Assembly: GCA_030633365.1 (NCBI GenBank)
Contig: DAOVSY010000103.1
Coordinates: forward strand, 1 to 8,918
Length of the DNA: 8,918 nt
Direction of reading: 5' to 3'
DNA from: Spirochaetaceae bacterium
GTDB lineage: Bacteria > Spirochaetota > Spirochaetia > B11-G9
The notes beneath the pieces are model-generated. The model saw only the letters and a list, made by a program, of their open reading frames with translations. It searched no databases and was not told the origin of the DNA. Below, in pieces: positions 1 through 6,757 of this stretch (its first letter is position 1; each line of letters starts with the position of its first letter). A program made the translations under genes and the position numbers.

Positions 1-794
1 GACCGTTTTACTTCTATATCAGCATCATCATTTTTATACCACTCAGATCGATATCCCAGGCAATTACAAATAAATTCTGTACCTTGTATAATTTTCTGTT
101 TTCTGTAATGAACATGGCCTGAGACAGCAAATTTAATATTTGGATATCTTGAAATTAGTTCCCCATACTCTGAACTACCCAAAAAAGCGTTCATATATTC
201 CCACATTGGGGACGGAGGTTGAACTGTAAAATCCAAAACAGGAAGTACATGGGTAACAATAATTATATTTTTATTTTTATATTTTTTTAACTGCTTTTCC
301 AGTTTATCTATAAAATACCTATGCATATCCAATGTTGATCTATTCCAGACAGCCTTGATACTATCCTGCCAGATCCTCTCTTCATATTTCATTTTGGTAA
401 AATCGTCAAAACTGTACTTTTTATCTCCAAAACTAAAATCATACCAGCCAAGATCACCAATAACAACCCAGTCATTGCTAATTGGAAATGGCCCATTTGC
501 AAGGTTATGAGAATATGACTTTAATAGATAATATATCTCCCAGGATGTTTTTTCAGGATATTTTTCTATCCAGATATCGTGATTACCAGGCACAAACAAA
601 CATGGAATTTCCCCTTTTTCTTCAATCTTTTTAAGAGATCCAAGAGTAAGTTCATAGTCACTGGCAACATCACCCGCAATAATCATCAAGTCCAGTGAGT
701 ACTTTTTTATATATCTGATTATAGAAGAAGTTACCCTGTCTTTATCAGAATAATTAATATCAACATGAATATCTGAAAGAATGCCTATTTTCAC
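1..794 (-). CDS. Calcineurin-like metallophosphoesterase, C-terminus cut by window edge
   Basis: This gene encodes a probable cytosolic metal-dependent phosphoesterase. The frame is open for 264 codons from a GTG at 794-792 to the left edge, with no stop reached. The full motif set of the calcineurin-like fold is visible: DIH (D8, H10), GDV (D42), GNHD (N71, H72), a histidine in THVLP (H182) and GHVH (H227, H229). These residues would hold a two-metal centre. I chose the GTG because an in-frame TAA lies only seven codons upstream, there is no ATG between them, and a weak AAGG lies about 12 bases before it. There is no signal peptide. It follows dppC by 13 bases and is probably co-transcribed. 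The substrate is unknown: the family includes nucleotidases, phosphodiesterases and protein phosphatases. Only a short C-terminal tail should be missing, since the last motif is already present. Confidence 0.88.
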   Translation of the reverse strand, partial: MKIGILSDIHVDINYSDKDRVTSSIIRYIKKYSLDLMIIAGDVASDYELTLGSLKKIEEKGEIPCLFVPGNHDIWIEKYPEKTSWEIYYLLKSYSHNLANGPFPISNDWVVIGDLGWYDFSFGDKKYSFDDFTKMKYEERIWQDSIKAVWNRSTLDMHRYFIDKLEKQLKKYKNKNIIIVTHVLPVLDFTVQPPSPMWEYMNAFLGSSEYGELISRYPNIKFAVSGHVHYRKQKIIQGTEFICNCLGYRSEWYKNDDADIEVKR

Positions 795-807
795 TATTAA
801 TTTTGCC

Positions 808-1626
808 TTATTTTAGAACCCTGGGGTTAAGTTTTTCTGCAAGAGTATCTCCAATCAGATTAAAGGCAAATACGGTAAATGCAAGAGCCAGTCCTGGATA
901 TATTGCCATCCATGGAGCCTGAATAAGATAATTTTTTGCATCCTTCAGCATGAGTCCCCAGCTTGGGGTAGGAGGCTGTGTCCCTAATCCAAGATAGGAA
1001 AGAGAAGCTTCAATAACAATTGCCAGAGCAAAGGTAATTGTAAGCTGAACAATAACCTTTCCAAGAAGATTTGGGATTATATGTATAAAAACACGTTTTA
1101 CGACAGGAGTACCTAAAGCACGGGAAGCTTCAATATAACTTTCCGTTTTAATAGCCAGTGTTTCTGCCCTGACCAATCGTGCAAAAACAGGACTGTATAT
1201 TATTCCAATTGCAGACATAACCTGAACAAGACCATACCCAAAAAATGAAACAACTGTAATTGCAAGTAAAATTGTAGGAAAAGAAAGAAGACTATCCATT
1301 AGAAGCATAAGCAGATTATCTATCCACTTACTCCCCAGTCCGGCAATAAGGCCTACAGTCATTCCAATAATAACAGCTATTGAAGCTGAGACTATTCCTA
1401 CAACAAGAGCAGATCTGGATCCATATATAATCCGGCTTAGAATATCTCTGCCAAAATTATCTGTACCAAGTACATTGATGGAATCCGGAGCTGAAAATCT
1501 CCGTTCGAGATTCTGATTAGTAGGACTATGGGGAGCAACCAGGGGAGCCGCAATTGCGGCTGCCCCTAAAAGAATAATAAACAGAACTGAAATATTAAAA
1601 ACCCAGTTCCTTCTTTTTATTAACAT
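808..1626 (-). CDS. dppC: Peptide-type ABC transporter permease, DppC/OppC family
   Basis: This is one of the two inner-membrane permease subunits of a peptide importer (272 aa, close to the family norm). A first membrane helix spans about residues 10-30. It is followed by the family's hallmark segment LGTDNFGRDILSR (53-65), then several more hydrophobic helices. The cytoplasmic EAA-type coupling loop, which contacts an ATPase subunit, is at about 162-172 (ESYIEASRALG). Near the C-terminus is the conserved LSYLGLGTQPPTPSWG stretch. The start codon directly abuts the stop of the binding-protein gene (TAGATG). Only a weak purine match (AGAG) precedes it, so its translation probably depends on coupling to the upstream gene. 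It is separated from its partner dppB by three genes, which is unusual. The family is certain; the substrate is not. Confidence 0.95.
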   Translation of the reverse strand: MLIKRRNWVFNISVLFIILLGAAAIAAPLVAPHSPTNQNLERRFSAPDSINVLGTDNFGRDILSRIIYGSRSALVVGIVSASIAVIIGMTVGLIAGLGSKWIDNLLMLLMDSLLSFPTILLAITVVSFFGYGLVQVMSAIGIIYSPVFARLVRAETLAIKTESYIEASRALGTPVVKRVFIHIIPNLLGKVIVQLTITFALAIVIEASLSYLGLGTQPPTPSWGLMLKDAKNYLIQAPWMAIYPGLALAFTVFAFNLIGDTLAEKLNPRVLK

Positions 1627-3132
1627 CTATTTAAACTCTGTCCACCTGAAGTCAAAGGTATCCAGATTTGGTGTAATCCTGAAACCACTTACATCAGTTC
1701 TAAGTCCTGTTGTTCGGTATGAAGAACCTAAATAAACAAAGGGTACCTCTTTTGCCATAAGCTCCAGAGCCTGATCGTACAAAGCTTTTCTGGCCTCATA
1801 ACCTATAGTAGATGCAGCTTCCTTAATAAATCCTGCAGCATCAGCATTCATCCACTGAACGTACTTTCCTTCACCATAGCCACTGAGTGTACCGTCAGGA
1901 TCAAGTTTTCCTGTATGCCCTATAACTGTAAGATCAAATTTACTGGCTCTGTATACATCACTAATCCAGGTAGACCAGTCTATTAACTGTATTTTCACAT
2001 TCAACCCAACCTGGGTAAGCATTTCCTGGTACATCTCACCTGCTTTGACATGAAGGGTATAATTTTGGGGAAGATACAGTTTTAGTTCAACATCATCTCC
2101 AACTCCCGCTTCTTTAAGAAGCTGTTTGGCTTTTTCCGGATTATAGGGATAGAGGTCTGTAAAATCTTTGTAATAAGCATTACCCCTGTCCATGAAGGTA
2201 GCAATAGGTTCGCCGCCTCCATATGCTATATCAAGAATTTTTTGTTTATCAATAGCATAGTTAATTGCCTGTCGTACTCTAATATCATCTAAAGGAGCAA
2301 CGCTTGTATTCATTGGCATTACCATGATAAGAGCTGTAAGATTATCTTCAAGTTTAACATCAGAACTTCCTTCAAGCATAGGAATATCATCACTGTCAAT
2401 TATAAAAACTATATCAATCTGTCCTGCAATGAGTCCCTGAACCTGAATTGATGTTTCGGGAATTATATTAAGAACAATCTTATCCAGTTTTGGCAGACCC
2501 TTCATCCAGTAATCATCATTCTTTGCAAAAACAACCTTACTGTCACGTACCCATTCTTCCAGTTTAAAAGGACCTGTACCAACAGGCAGTGAGTCAAAAT
2601 CATGACCACTGTCAATCAGGCTCTTTGGAAGTATCGCACCCCAGCCTGAAGCCAGAAATGCAAGGAAAGGAGCATGGGGACCGGAAAGAGTAAAAACAAC
2701 TGTCATATCATCCGGGGTATCAATAGAAGAAACAATACTCAGTCCCTTTTTATGTGGAGAACCTGTTTCTTCTGCAAGAATTCTTTCAAATGTAGCCTTA
2801 ACATCTGCCGAAGTAAAAGAATCGCCATTATGAAATTTTACACCCTTTCTCAGGTTAAAAGTCCAGGTAAGAGAATCAGATGAAACATCCCAGCTTTCGG
2901 CAAGAGCTGGTATAATAACACCATTTTCATCAGGTTCGGCAAGTGTATCGTAGATACTCTTAATTGTCTGAAATGTAAGAGTTCCCGAAGTTTTATGGGG
3001 ATCCAATGTATCAGGATTTCCTGCTAAAGCAAAATTGAGGGGTTTTACCTCTTTACTTCCAGCTGCAAACAACATCCCTGTCATAAGTAAAAAAATGACA
3101 AAAAATAATCCAATTTTTGCTGTCTTTCTCAT
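1627..3132 (-). CDS. Extracellular solute-binding protein, family 5 (peptide/nickel type)
   Basis: This protein (501 aa) captures the substrate outside the inner membrane and hands it to the DppB/DppC permease. Residues 1-24 form a Sec signal peptide: basic MRKTAK, a hydrophobic core, then LFAA with probable cleavage near residue 23 or 24. No lipobox cysteine is present, so it is likely a soluble periplasmic protein. The mature start AGSKE is typical in style of spirochaete binding proteins. The family 5 signature region lies at about 75-111 (PALAESW, then FHNGDSFTSADV), and VGTGPFKLEEW follows from about 184. The C-terminal half carries the usual IRVRQAINYAIDK and NPEKAKQLLKEAG segments. A strong AAGGAGT precedes the ATG. 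It is encoded fourth within the importer block, not first. Relatives bind di- and oligopeptides, nickel, haem, opines or sugars, so specificity cannot be stated. Confidence 0.95.
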   Translation of the reverse strand: MRKTAKIGLFFVIFLLMTGMLFAAGSKEVKPLNFALAGNPDTLDPHKTSGTLTFQTIKSIYDTLAEPDENGVIIPALAESWDVSSDSLTWTFNLRKGVKFHNGDSFTSADVKATFERILAEETGSPHKKGLSIVSSIDTPDDMTVVFTLSGPHAPFLAFLASGWGAILPKSLIDSGHDFDSLPVGTGPFKLEEWVRDSKVVFAKNDDYWMKGLPKLDKIVLNIIPETSIQVQGLIAGQIDIVFIIDSDDIPMLEGSSDVKLEDNLTALIMVMPMNTSVAPLDDIRVRQAINYAIDKQKILDIAYGGGEPIATFMDRGNAYYKDFTDLYPYNPEKAKQLLKEAGVGDDVELKLYLPQNYTLHVKAGEMYQEMLTQVGLNVKIQLIDWSTWISDVYRASKFDLTVIGHTGKLDPDGTLSGYGEGKYVQWMNADAAGFIKEAASTIGYEARKALYDQALELMAKEVPFVYLGSSYRTTGLRTDVSGFRITPNLDTFDFRWTEFK

Positions 3133-3137
3133 ATGTT

Positions 3138-3144
3138 ACTCCTT
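3138..3144 (-). promoter_or_regulatory. Ribosome binding site of the solute-binding protein
   Basis: On the minus strand this reads AAGGAGT, with five bases between its last base and the ATG at 3132. With the site before dppB it is one of the two best Shine-Dalgarno matches in the window. That fits the need to make more binding protein than permease. Confidence 0.8.
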
Positions 3145-3152
3145 ATATATTT

Positions 3153-3169
3153 ACGGATCTACTATCCGT
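3153..3169. repeat. Short inverted repeat at the dppF/binding-protein junction
   Basis: ACGGAT at 3153-3158 and ATCCGT at 3164-3169 are perfect complements separated by five bases. They could form a 6-bp hairpin in the mRNA that includes the dppF stop codon (3164-3162). No T-run follows it on the minus strand, so it is not a standard intrinsic terminator. It might mark an mRNA processing or stabilising element ahead of the binding-protein cistron, but a stem this short can occur by chance. Confidence 0.4.
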
Positions 3170-4088
3170 TTAATGCATAACAACCGACAGAGTGACCATC
3201 TCCAATATCTATCAACTTTAAAGTTGAATCCTGTTTTGGAGGGAAATAAGTATACCCTTCCGGCAATCCATCTCTATAATTTTCATCTGCTTCAAAAAGA
3301 TCATTACTGTCTTTACCAGGGGCAGAAGAAAAAAGCTTAAGAGTGTACGGATGTACAGGTTTTTTCATTATTTTTTCCGTTTCTGCAGTTTCCACTACCT
3401 GCCCCTGATACATGACAGCAACCTGATCACTTAAATATGAAACCAGATTAAGATCATGGGATATAAACAGATAGGTTAATGAGAATTCATCCTTTAAATC
3501 AAGTAAAAGATTTATTATCTGAGCCTGTATGGAAACATCAAGATTAGAAACAGGTTCGTCAAGAACAAGGAATTCAGGTTCCATTGAAAGAGCTCTTGCA
3601 ATAACAATTCGCTGTTTCTGGCCTCCTGAAAATTCATGAGGATACCGGCTTGCATGGTTAGACGAAATCCCAACAAGGTCCAGAAGATTTTTAATTTTAC
3701 TATCCATCTTATTTTTAGGATATTTTTTATTAACCAAACCCTCTTTCATACAGTTATATATTGACATTTTAGGATTAAGAGCACTATTAGGATCCTGAAA
3801 TACAATCTGCATTCTTGATCTGTAGGGGTGAAGCTCCTTTTTTGATATATCTGCAATATTTCTTCCACTGTACAGGATTTTTCCTGAACTGGGAGGATCA
3901 AGAAGCATAACAGATCTTGCAAGAGTAGTTTTACCACAGCCCGATTCACCTACAAGACCAAAAATTGTATTTTTTTGAATATCAAAGCTTACATCATTAA
4001 CAGCAACATAATCATCTTTTTTAACAGAGATTAATTTGTGGCTTCTAAAAACCTTAATAATATTTTTCAGCTCAATTAATTTTTCCAT
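3162..4088 (-). CDS. dppF: Peptide-type ABC transporter ATP-binding protein, DppF/OppF family
   Basis: This is one of the two cytoplasmic ATPases that drive the importer. With the start chosen here it has 308 residues. ATPase motifs in order are Walker A GESGCGKTT (47-55), Q-loop Q98 in FQDPNSALNP, ABC signature FSGGQKQR (153-160), Walker B FLVLDEP (173-179) and switch histidine H211 (ISHD). An ATG at 4109 would add seven residues but has no ribosome binding site. The ATG at 4088 has GGGA four bases upstream and gives the usual N-terminus MEKLIELKN. It overlaps the end of dppD by 13 bases. The C-terminal extension is odd: the cysteine-rich segment normal in this family is missing and only a final GHSVGCY remains. 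The catalytic core is intact, so it should be functional. Confidence 0.93.
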   Translation of the reverse strand: MEKLIELKNIIKVFRSHKLISVKKDDYVAVNDVSFDIQKNTIFGLVGESGCGKTTLARSVMLLDPPSSGKILYSGRNIADISKKELHPYRSRMQIVFQDPNSALNPKMSIYNCMKEGLVNKKYPKNKMDSKIKNLLDLVGISSNHASRYPHEFSGGQKQRIVIARALSMEPEFLVLDEPVSNLDVSIQAQIINLLLDLKDEFSLTYLFISHDLNLVSYLSDQVAVMYQGQVVETAETEKIMKKPVHPYTLKLFSSAPGKDSNDLFEADENYRDGLPEGYTYFPPKQDSTLKLIDIGDGHSVGCYALNG

Positions 4089-5071
4089 TGTTTCCCAATA
4101 AAGTGACATGCCGCTGTATGAGAAGTACCAGAATTTCCGGTTCCTACTTCCTTAGTCTCAGGTTGAGTGGTTTTACAAATATCCTCAACAACAGGACATC
4201 TTGTATGAAAAGCACAACCCCCGGGGATATTCTCTGCATCAGGAACTTTTCCCGGTATAGTCTGCAATCTTTTTCCCCTTTTATCTGCATCTGGTATTGA
4301 TTCAAGAAGAAGACGTGTATATGGATGTTTTGAATTTGAAAATAAATCTTTACTGGAAGCTGATTCAACAATTCGACCCGCATAGATTACGGATACCCAG
4401 TCAGATATATCATGCACAACACGTAGATCATGTGAAATAAACAGTATCCCCATATCAAGAGTATCTTTTAAGCTCAGCATAAGATTAAGAATTTGAAGTT
4501 GCAGGGTTACATCAAGTGCTGTTGTTGGTTCATCTGCAATTAGAAAGGCAGGGTTACAGCTTATAGCCATGGCTATCATTATACGCTGCTTCATACCACC
4601 TGAAAGCTCATGAGGGTAACTACCCAGAACCCGTTTCCCACCATCAAGACCAACAAGTTCAAGTATTTCCAGGGCCCGTTCAATAGAACCAGCCTTATCC
4701 ATTCCAAGATGAAGAATCAGCATCTCTGTAATCTGATCACCAACCTTCAAAGTAGGATTAAGATATCGGGCCGGTTCCTGGAAAACCATAGCAATCTCTT
4801 TCCCTCTGATCTGTCTTTGCTCTTTTTCTTCAAGGAGAAGAAGATCCTGATCGCCAAGAATAATTTTACCAGAATTTATACGGGCTGGAGGTGTTGGCAG
4901 AAGCCCCATTATACATGTCGAAGTTACAGTCTTACCAGATCCGGATTCACCAACAAGAGAGTGAACTTCTTTTCGTTTAAGACTTAAACTTATACCCCTT
5001 AGAGCATTTGCCTCTTTCTCGCCCTGGACAAAACTTATATTCAAATCCCTTATCTCAAGTGTTAAATTCAC
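4076..5071 (-). CDS. dppD: Peptide-type ABC transporter ATP-binding protein, DppD/OppD family
   Basis: This second ATPase (331 aa) should pair with DppF under the DppB/DppC permease. Walker A is GESGSGKT (41-48), the Q-loop glutamine is Q98 (VFQEPARYLNP), the signature is LSGGMKQR (156-163), Walker B is FLIADEPT (176-183), and the switch histidine is H214 (ISHD). The C-terminal oligopeptide-transporter domain carries four cysteines, C286, C292, C299 and C322, in the CxFHTRC...C...C layout. In some relatives this arrangement holds an iron-sulfur cluster. The start codon is GTG at 5071. It shares one base with the TAG stop of dppB (TAGTG) and has AAGGA seven bases upstream, so the two genes are translationally coupled. 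All core catalytic residues are present. Confidence 0.95.
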   Translation of the reverse strand: MNLTLEIRDLNISFVQGEKEANALRGISLSLKRKEVHSLVGESGSGKTVTSTCIMGLLPTPPARINSGKIILGDQDLLLLEEKEQRQIRGKEIAMVFQEPARYLNPTLKVGDQITEMLILHLGMDKAGSIERALEILELVGLDGGKRVLGSYPHELSGGMKQRIMIAMAISCNPAFLIADEPTTALDVTLQLQILNLMLSLKDTLDMGILFISHDLRVVHDISDWVSVIYAGRIVESASSKDLFSNSKHPYTRLLLESIPDADKRGKRLQTIPGKVPDAENIPGGCAFHTRCPVVEDICKTTQPETKEVGTGNSGTSHTAACHFIGKQWKN

Positions 5072-5997
5072 TATGAAATCCTTATCTTAGGGTTAAGAAC
5101 ACTGTAGAGTATGTCTACAGTAAAATTAACCAGGGAAAATATAACAGCAATAAAAACGACTCCACCCTGAATTAGGGGAAAATCTCTTTGATAAATGGCA
5201 TAAAGAAAAAGACGTCCAAGCCCTGGAAGAGAGAATACCTGCTCTACAATAATAGCTCCCCCGAGCATATAACCAAACTGGATACCAGTTATTGTTACAA
5301 CAGATATCATTGCATTTTTAAGAGCATGTTTATACCGGATCATCCGTTCTGTAAGCCCTTTAGCTCTGGCAGTTATAATATATTCTCTGCTAAGTTCCTC
5401 AACCATAGCTGCACGTGTAAGTCTGAGAATTACTGCAGCTCTGGCGAAACCCAGTGCAATAGCCGGAAGAATGAAGTTTTTAAGACTGTCTGATCCAAAT
5501 AATGGAAACAGAGGTATTTTAACAGCAAAAACAAGGAGCAGGATCAGTCCCAGCCAGAAACTTGGAATAGCCATACCCATCTGGGAATATACCATCCCGA
5601 AATAATCCCAAAATGACCACCTGTGTACTGCTGAAAGGACTCCCAGGGGAATAGCTATAATAATACCTAAAACAATACCCAATACAGCAAGAGTCAAAGT
5701 GAGGGGAAAACGTTCTAAAATTAGTTTATTTACAGAAGCACCGGAAATCATAGACTCGCCAAAATCGAAACGAACTATATCTGTTAACCAACGTCCATAC
5801 TGAACAATTACAGGAACATCTGTACCAAGACGGGCACGAATAGCTGCTATGTCCTCGTCTGAAGCATCAATTCCAGCAATAACCAAAGCAGGATCTCCGG
5901 GAATTACCCTTATTACAAAAAAGATTATTGTGGAGATAATGAGAATAGTTAATAGCAGTCTGAGAAAACGTCTTAATATAAATAATACAAATTCCAT
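5071..5997 (-). CDS. dppB: Peptide-type ABC transporter permease, DppB/OppB family
   Basis: This inner-membrane permease subunit (308 aa) forms the translocation channel with DppC. The N-terminus MEFVLFILRRFLRLLLT leads into the first helix (about 11-30), followed by the conserved RVIPGDPA (30-37) and an external segment. Further helices lie at about 99-122, 133-159, 175-197, 230-250 and 275-300. The EAA coupling loop is EYIITARAKGL (205-215), and FSLPGLGRL near the C-terminus is typical of DppB. The open frame extends upstream to an ATG at 6057, but that would overlap the preceding gene by 32 bases without a ribosome binding site. The ATG at 5997 has AAGGAGT immediately before it and gives the standard family N-terminus. 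The upstream gene ends 28 bases earlier. This is the first cistron of the importer block. Confidence 0.95.
   Translation of the reverse strand: MEFVLFILRRFLRLLLTILIISTIIFFVIRVIPGDPALVIAGIDASDEDIAAIRARLGTDVPVIVQYGRWLTDIVRFDFGESMISGASVNKLILERFPLTLTLAVLGIVLGIIIAIPLGVLSAVHRWSFWDYFGMVYSQMGMAIPSFWLGLILLLVFAVKIPLFPLFGSDSLKNFILPAIALGFARAAVILRLTRAAMVEELSREYIITARAKGLTERMIRYKHALKNAMISVVTITGIQFGYMLGGAIIVEQVFSLPGLGRLFLYAIYQRDFPLIQGGVVFIAVIFSLVNFTVDILYSVLNPKIRIS
5079..5083 (-). promoter_or_regulatory. Ribosome binding site of dppD
   Basis: AAGGA on the minus strand ends seven bases before the GTG at 5071. This supports the non-ATG start of dppD. The site lies inside the last codons of dppB. Confidence 0.7.
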
Positions 5998-6000
5998 ATT

Positions 6001-6007
6001 ACTCCTT
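6001..6007 (-). promoter_or_regulatory. Ribosome binding site that decides the dppB start
   Basis: The minus strand reads AAGGAGT three bases before the ATG at 5997. The longer in-frame ATG at 6057 lacks such a site, so this element fixes the dppB start at 5997. Confidence 0.8.
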
Positions 6008-6025
6008 AGTATGCCATAAAAAATA

Positions 6026-6757
6026 TTAAATATTCCAGACCTTACCACCCTCTGCAAGTTCTATTTCACCACTAAAAATCTCACCGGCTTCTTCTTTTAA
6101 TTCCCTATGATCTCCAAAATGAGGAAGATGTGTAAGAATTAATTTTCCTGCCTGAGCCTCTTTGGCAAGACGTCCGGCTTCCCCGGATGTAAGATGACCC
6201 TCAATTCTACCTTTAAATTTGTTATATAAACTGGATTCACATAAGAGCAAATCTACACCTTTAAAAAAATCTACAAGATCATTATCCCAACCTGTATCTC
6301 CAGTATAACCAAGTGTACCCTCTTTCGTATCAACTCTTACAGCAAAGGAAGGCACAGGATGAGATGTAAGCTTAAAATTAAGAGTAAAAGAACCCAAAAC
6401 AAGAGGAGCTTCTTCCATTACAGGAATACCTACAGAAGCATCTTCATAGCTTAGTTTATTAAAAAAATCAGAATTATTATGACCATAAATAGAAATGGGA
6501 ACCTTTCTTTCATCAAGGCTTAACTGAACCTTTGATGCATACTGAAAGCAGCCGATATCTGCAATATGGTCTGCATGATAATGGGAAAGAACAATATTAT
6601 TCAGCTGAGTAATATCAGTATATTCGTATAATTTTGTTAAAACGCCGGAACCACAATCAAGAAGAAAGGAATCTCCTTTATTTTCAATTAAATATCCGGA
6701 ACTTGCACCGCCTGGCCCGGGGTAGGCTCCCCAGCATCCAATTACTGTAAGTTTCAT
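6026..6757 (-). CDS. MBL-fold metallohydrolase, short RNase Z-like (YhfI-like)
   Basis: This encodes a cytosolic metal-dependent hydrolase of 243 residues. The metallo-beta-lactamase signature is SHYHADH (58-64), giving ligands H59, H61, D63 and H64. Further candidate ligands are H133 (TSHPVP), D154 (YTGDT) and H210 (LTHLPH), and a conserved H188 (EGHLTSGEAG) is also present, so a two-metal site looks complete. The N-terminus MKLTVIGCWGAYPGPGGASSGY and the length match the short RNase Z-like group that includes Bacillus YhfI. Members of that group have no well-established substrate. Related folds cleave phosphodiesters (RNase Z, cyclic nucleotides), so phosphodiester hydrolysis is only a reasonable guess. 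The ATG overlaps the HAD gene's stop (ATGA), showing translational coupling. There is no signal peptide. Confidence 0.92.
   Translation of the reverse strand: MKLTVIGCWGAYPGPGGASSGYLIENKGDSFLLDCGSGVLTKLYEYTDITQLNNIVLSHYHADHIADIGCFQYASKVQLSLDERKVPISIYGHNNSDFFNKLSYEDASVGIPVMEEAPLVLGSFTLNFKLTSHPVPSFAVRVDTKEGTLGYTGDTGWDNDLVDFFKGVDLLLCESSLYNKFKGRIEGHLTSGEAGRLAKEAQAGKLILTHLPHFGDHRELKEEAGEIFSGEIELAEGGKVWNI

Noticed and set aside
3153..3169. Intrinsic terminator after dppF
   Set aside because: The 6-bp stem is not followed by a T-run on the minus strand, and the next gene in the same importer starts 20 bases later.
2674..3340. Two plus-strand open frames opposite the binding protein and dppF
   Set aside because: Both are antisense to well-supported genes and rich in unlikely residues. 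The second spans the gene junction only by chance.
4089..4109. Upstream ATG start for dppF
   Set aside because: No Shine-Dalgarno match precedes it, and the seven extra residues are not part of the usual DppF N-terminus.
3746..4383. Short minus-strand frames inside dppF and dppD
   Set aside because: They are out of frame with conserved ATPase motifs and have no supported start or domain, so they do not indicate frameshifts.
4610..4987. Plus-strand open frame of 125 codons
   Set aside because: It lies entirely antisense to dppD, has no recognisable domain and a composition typical of a shadow frame, while dppD shows every ABC ATPase motif.
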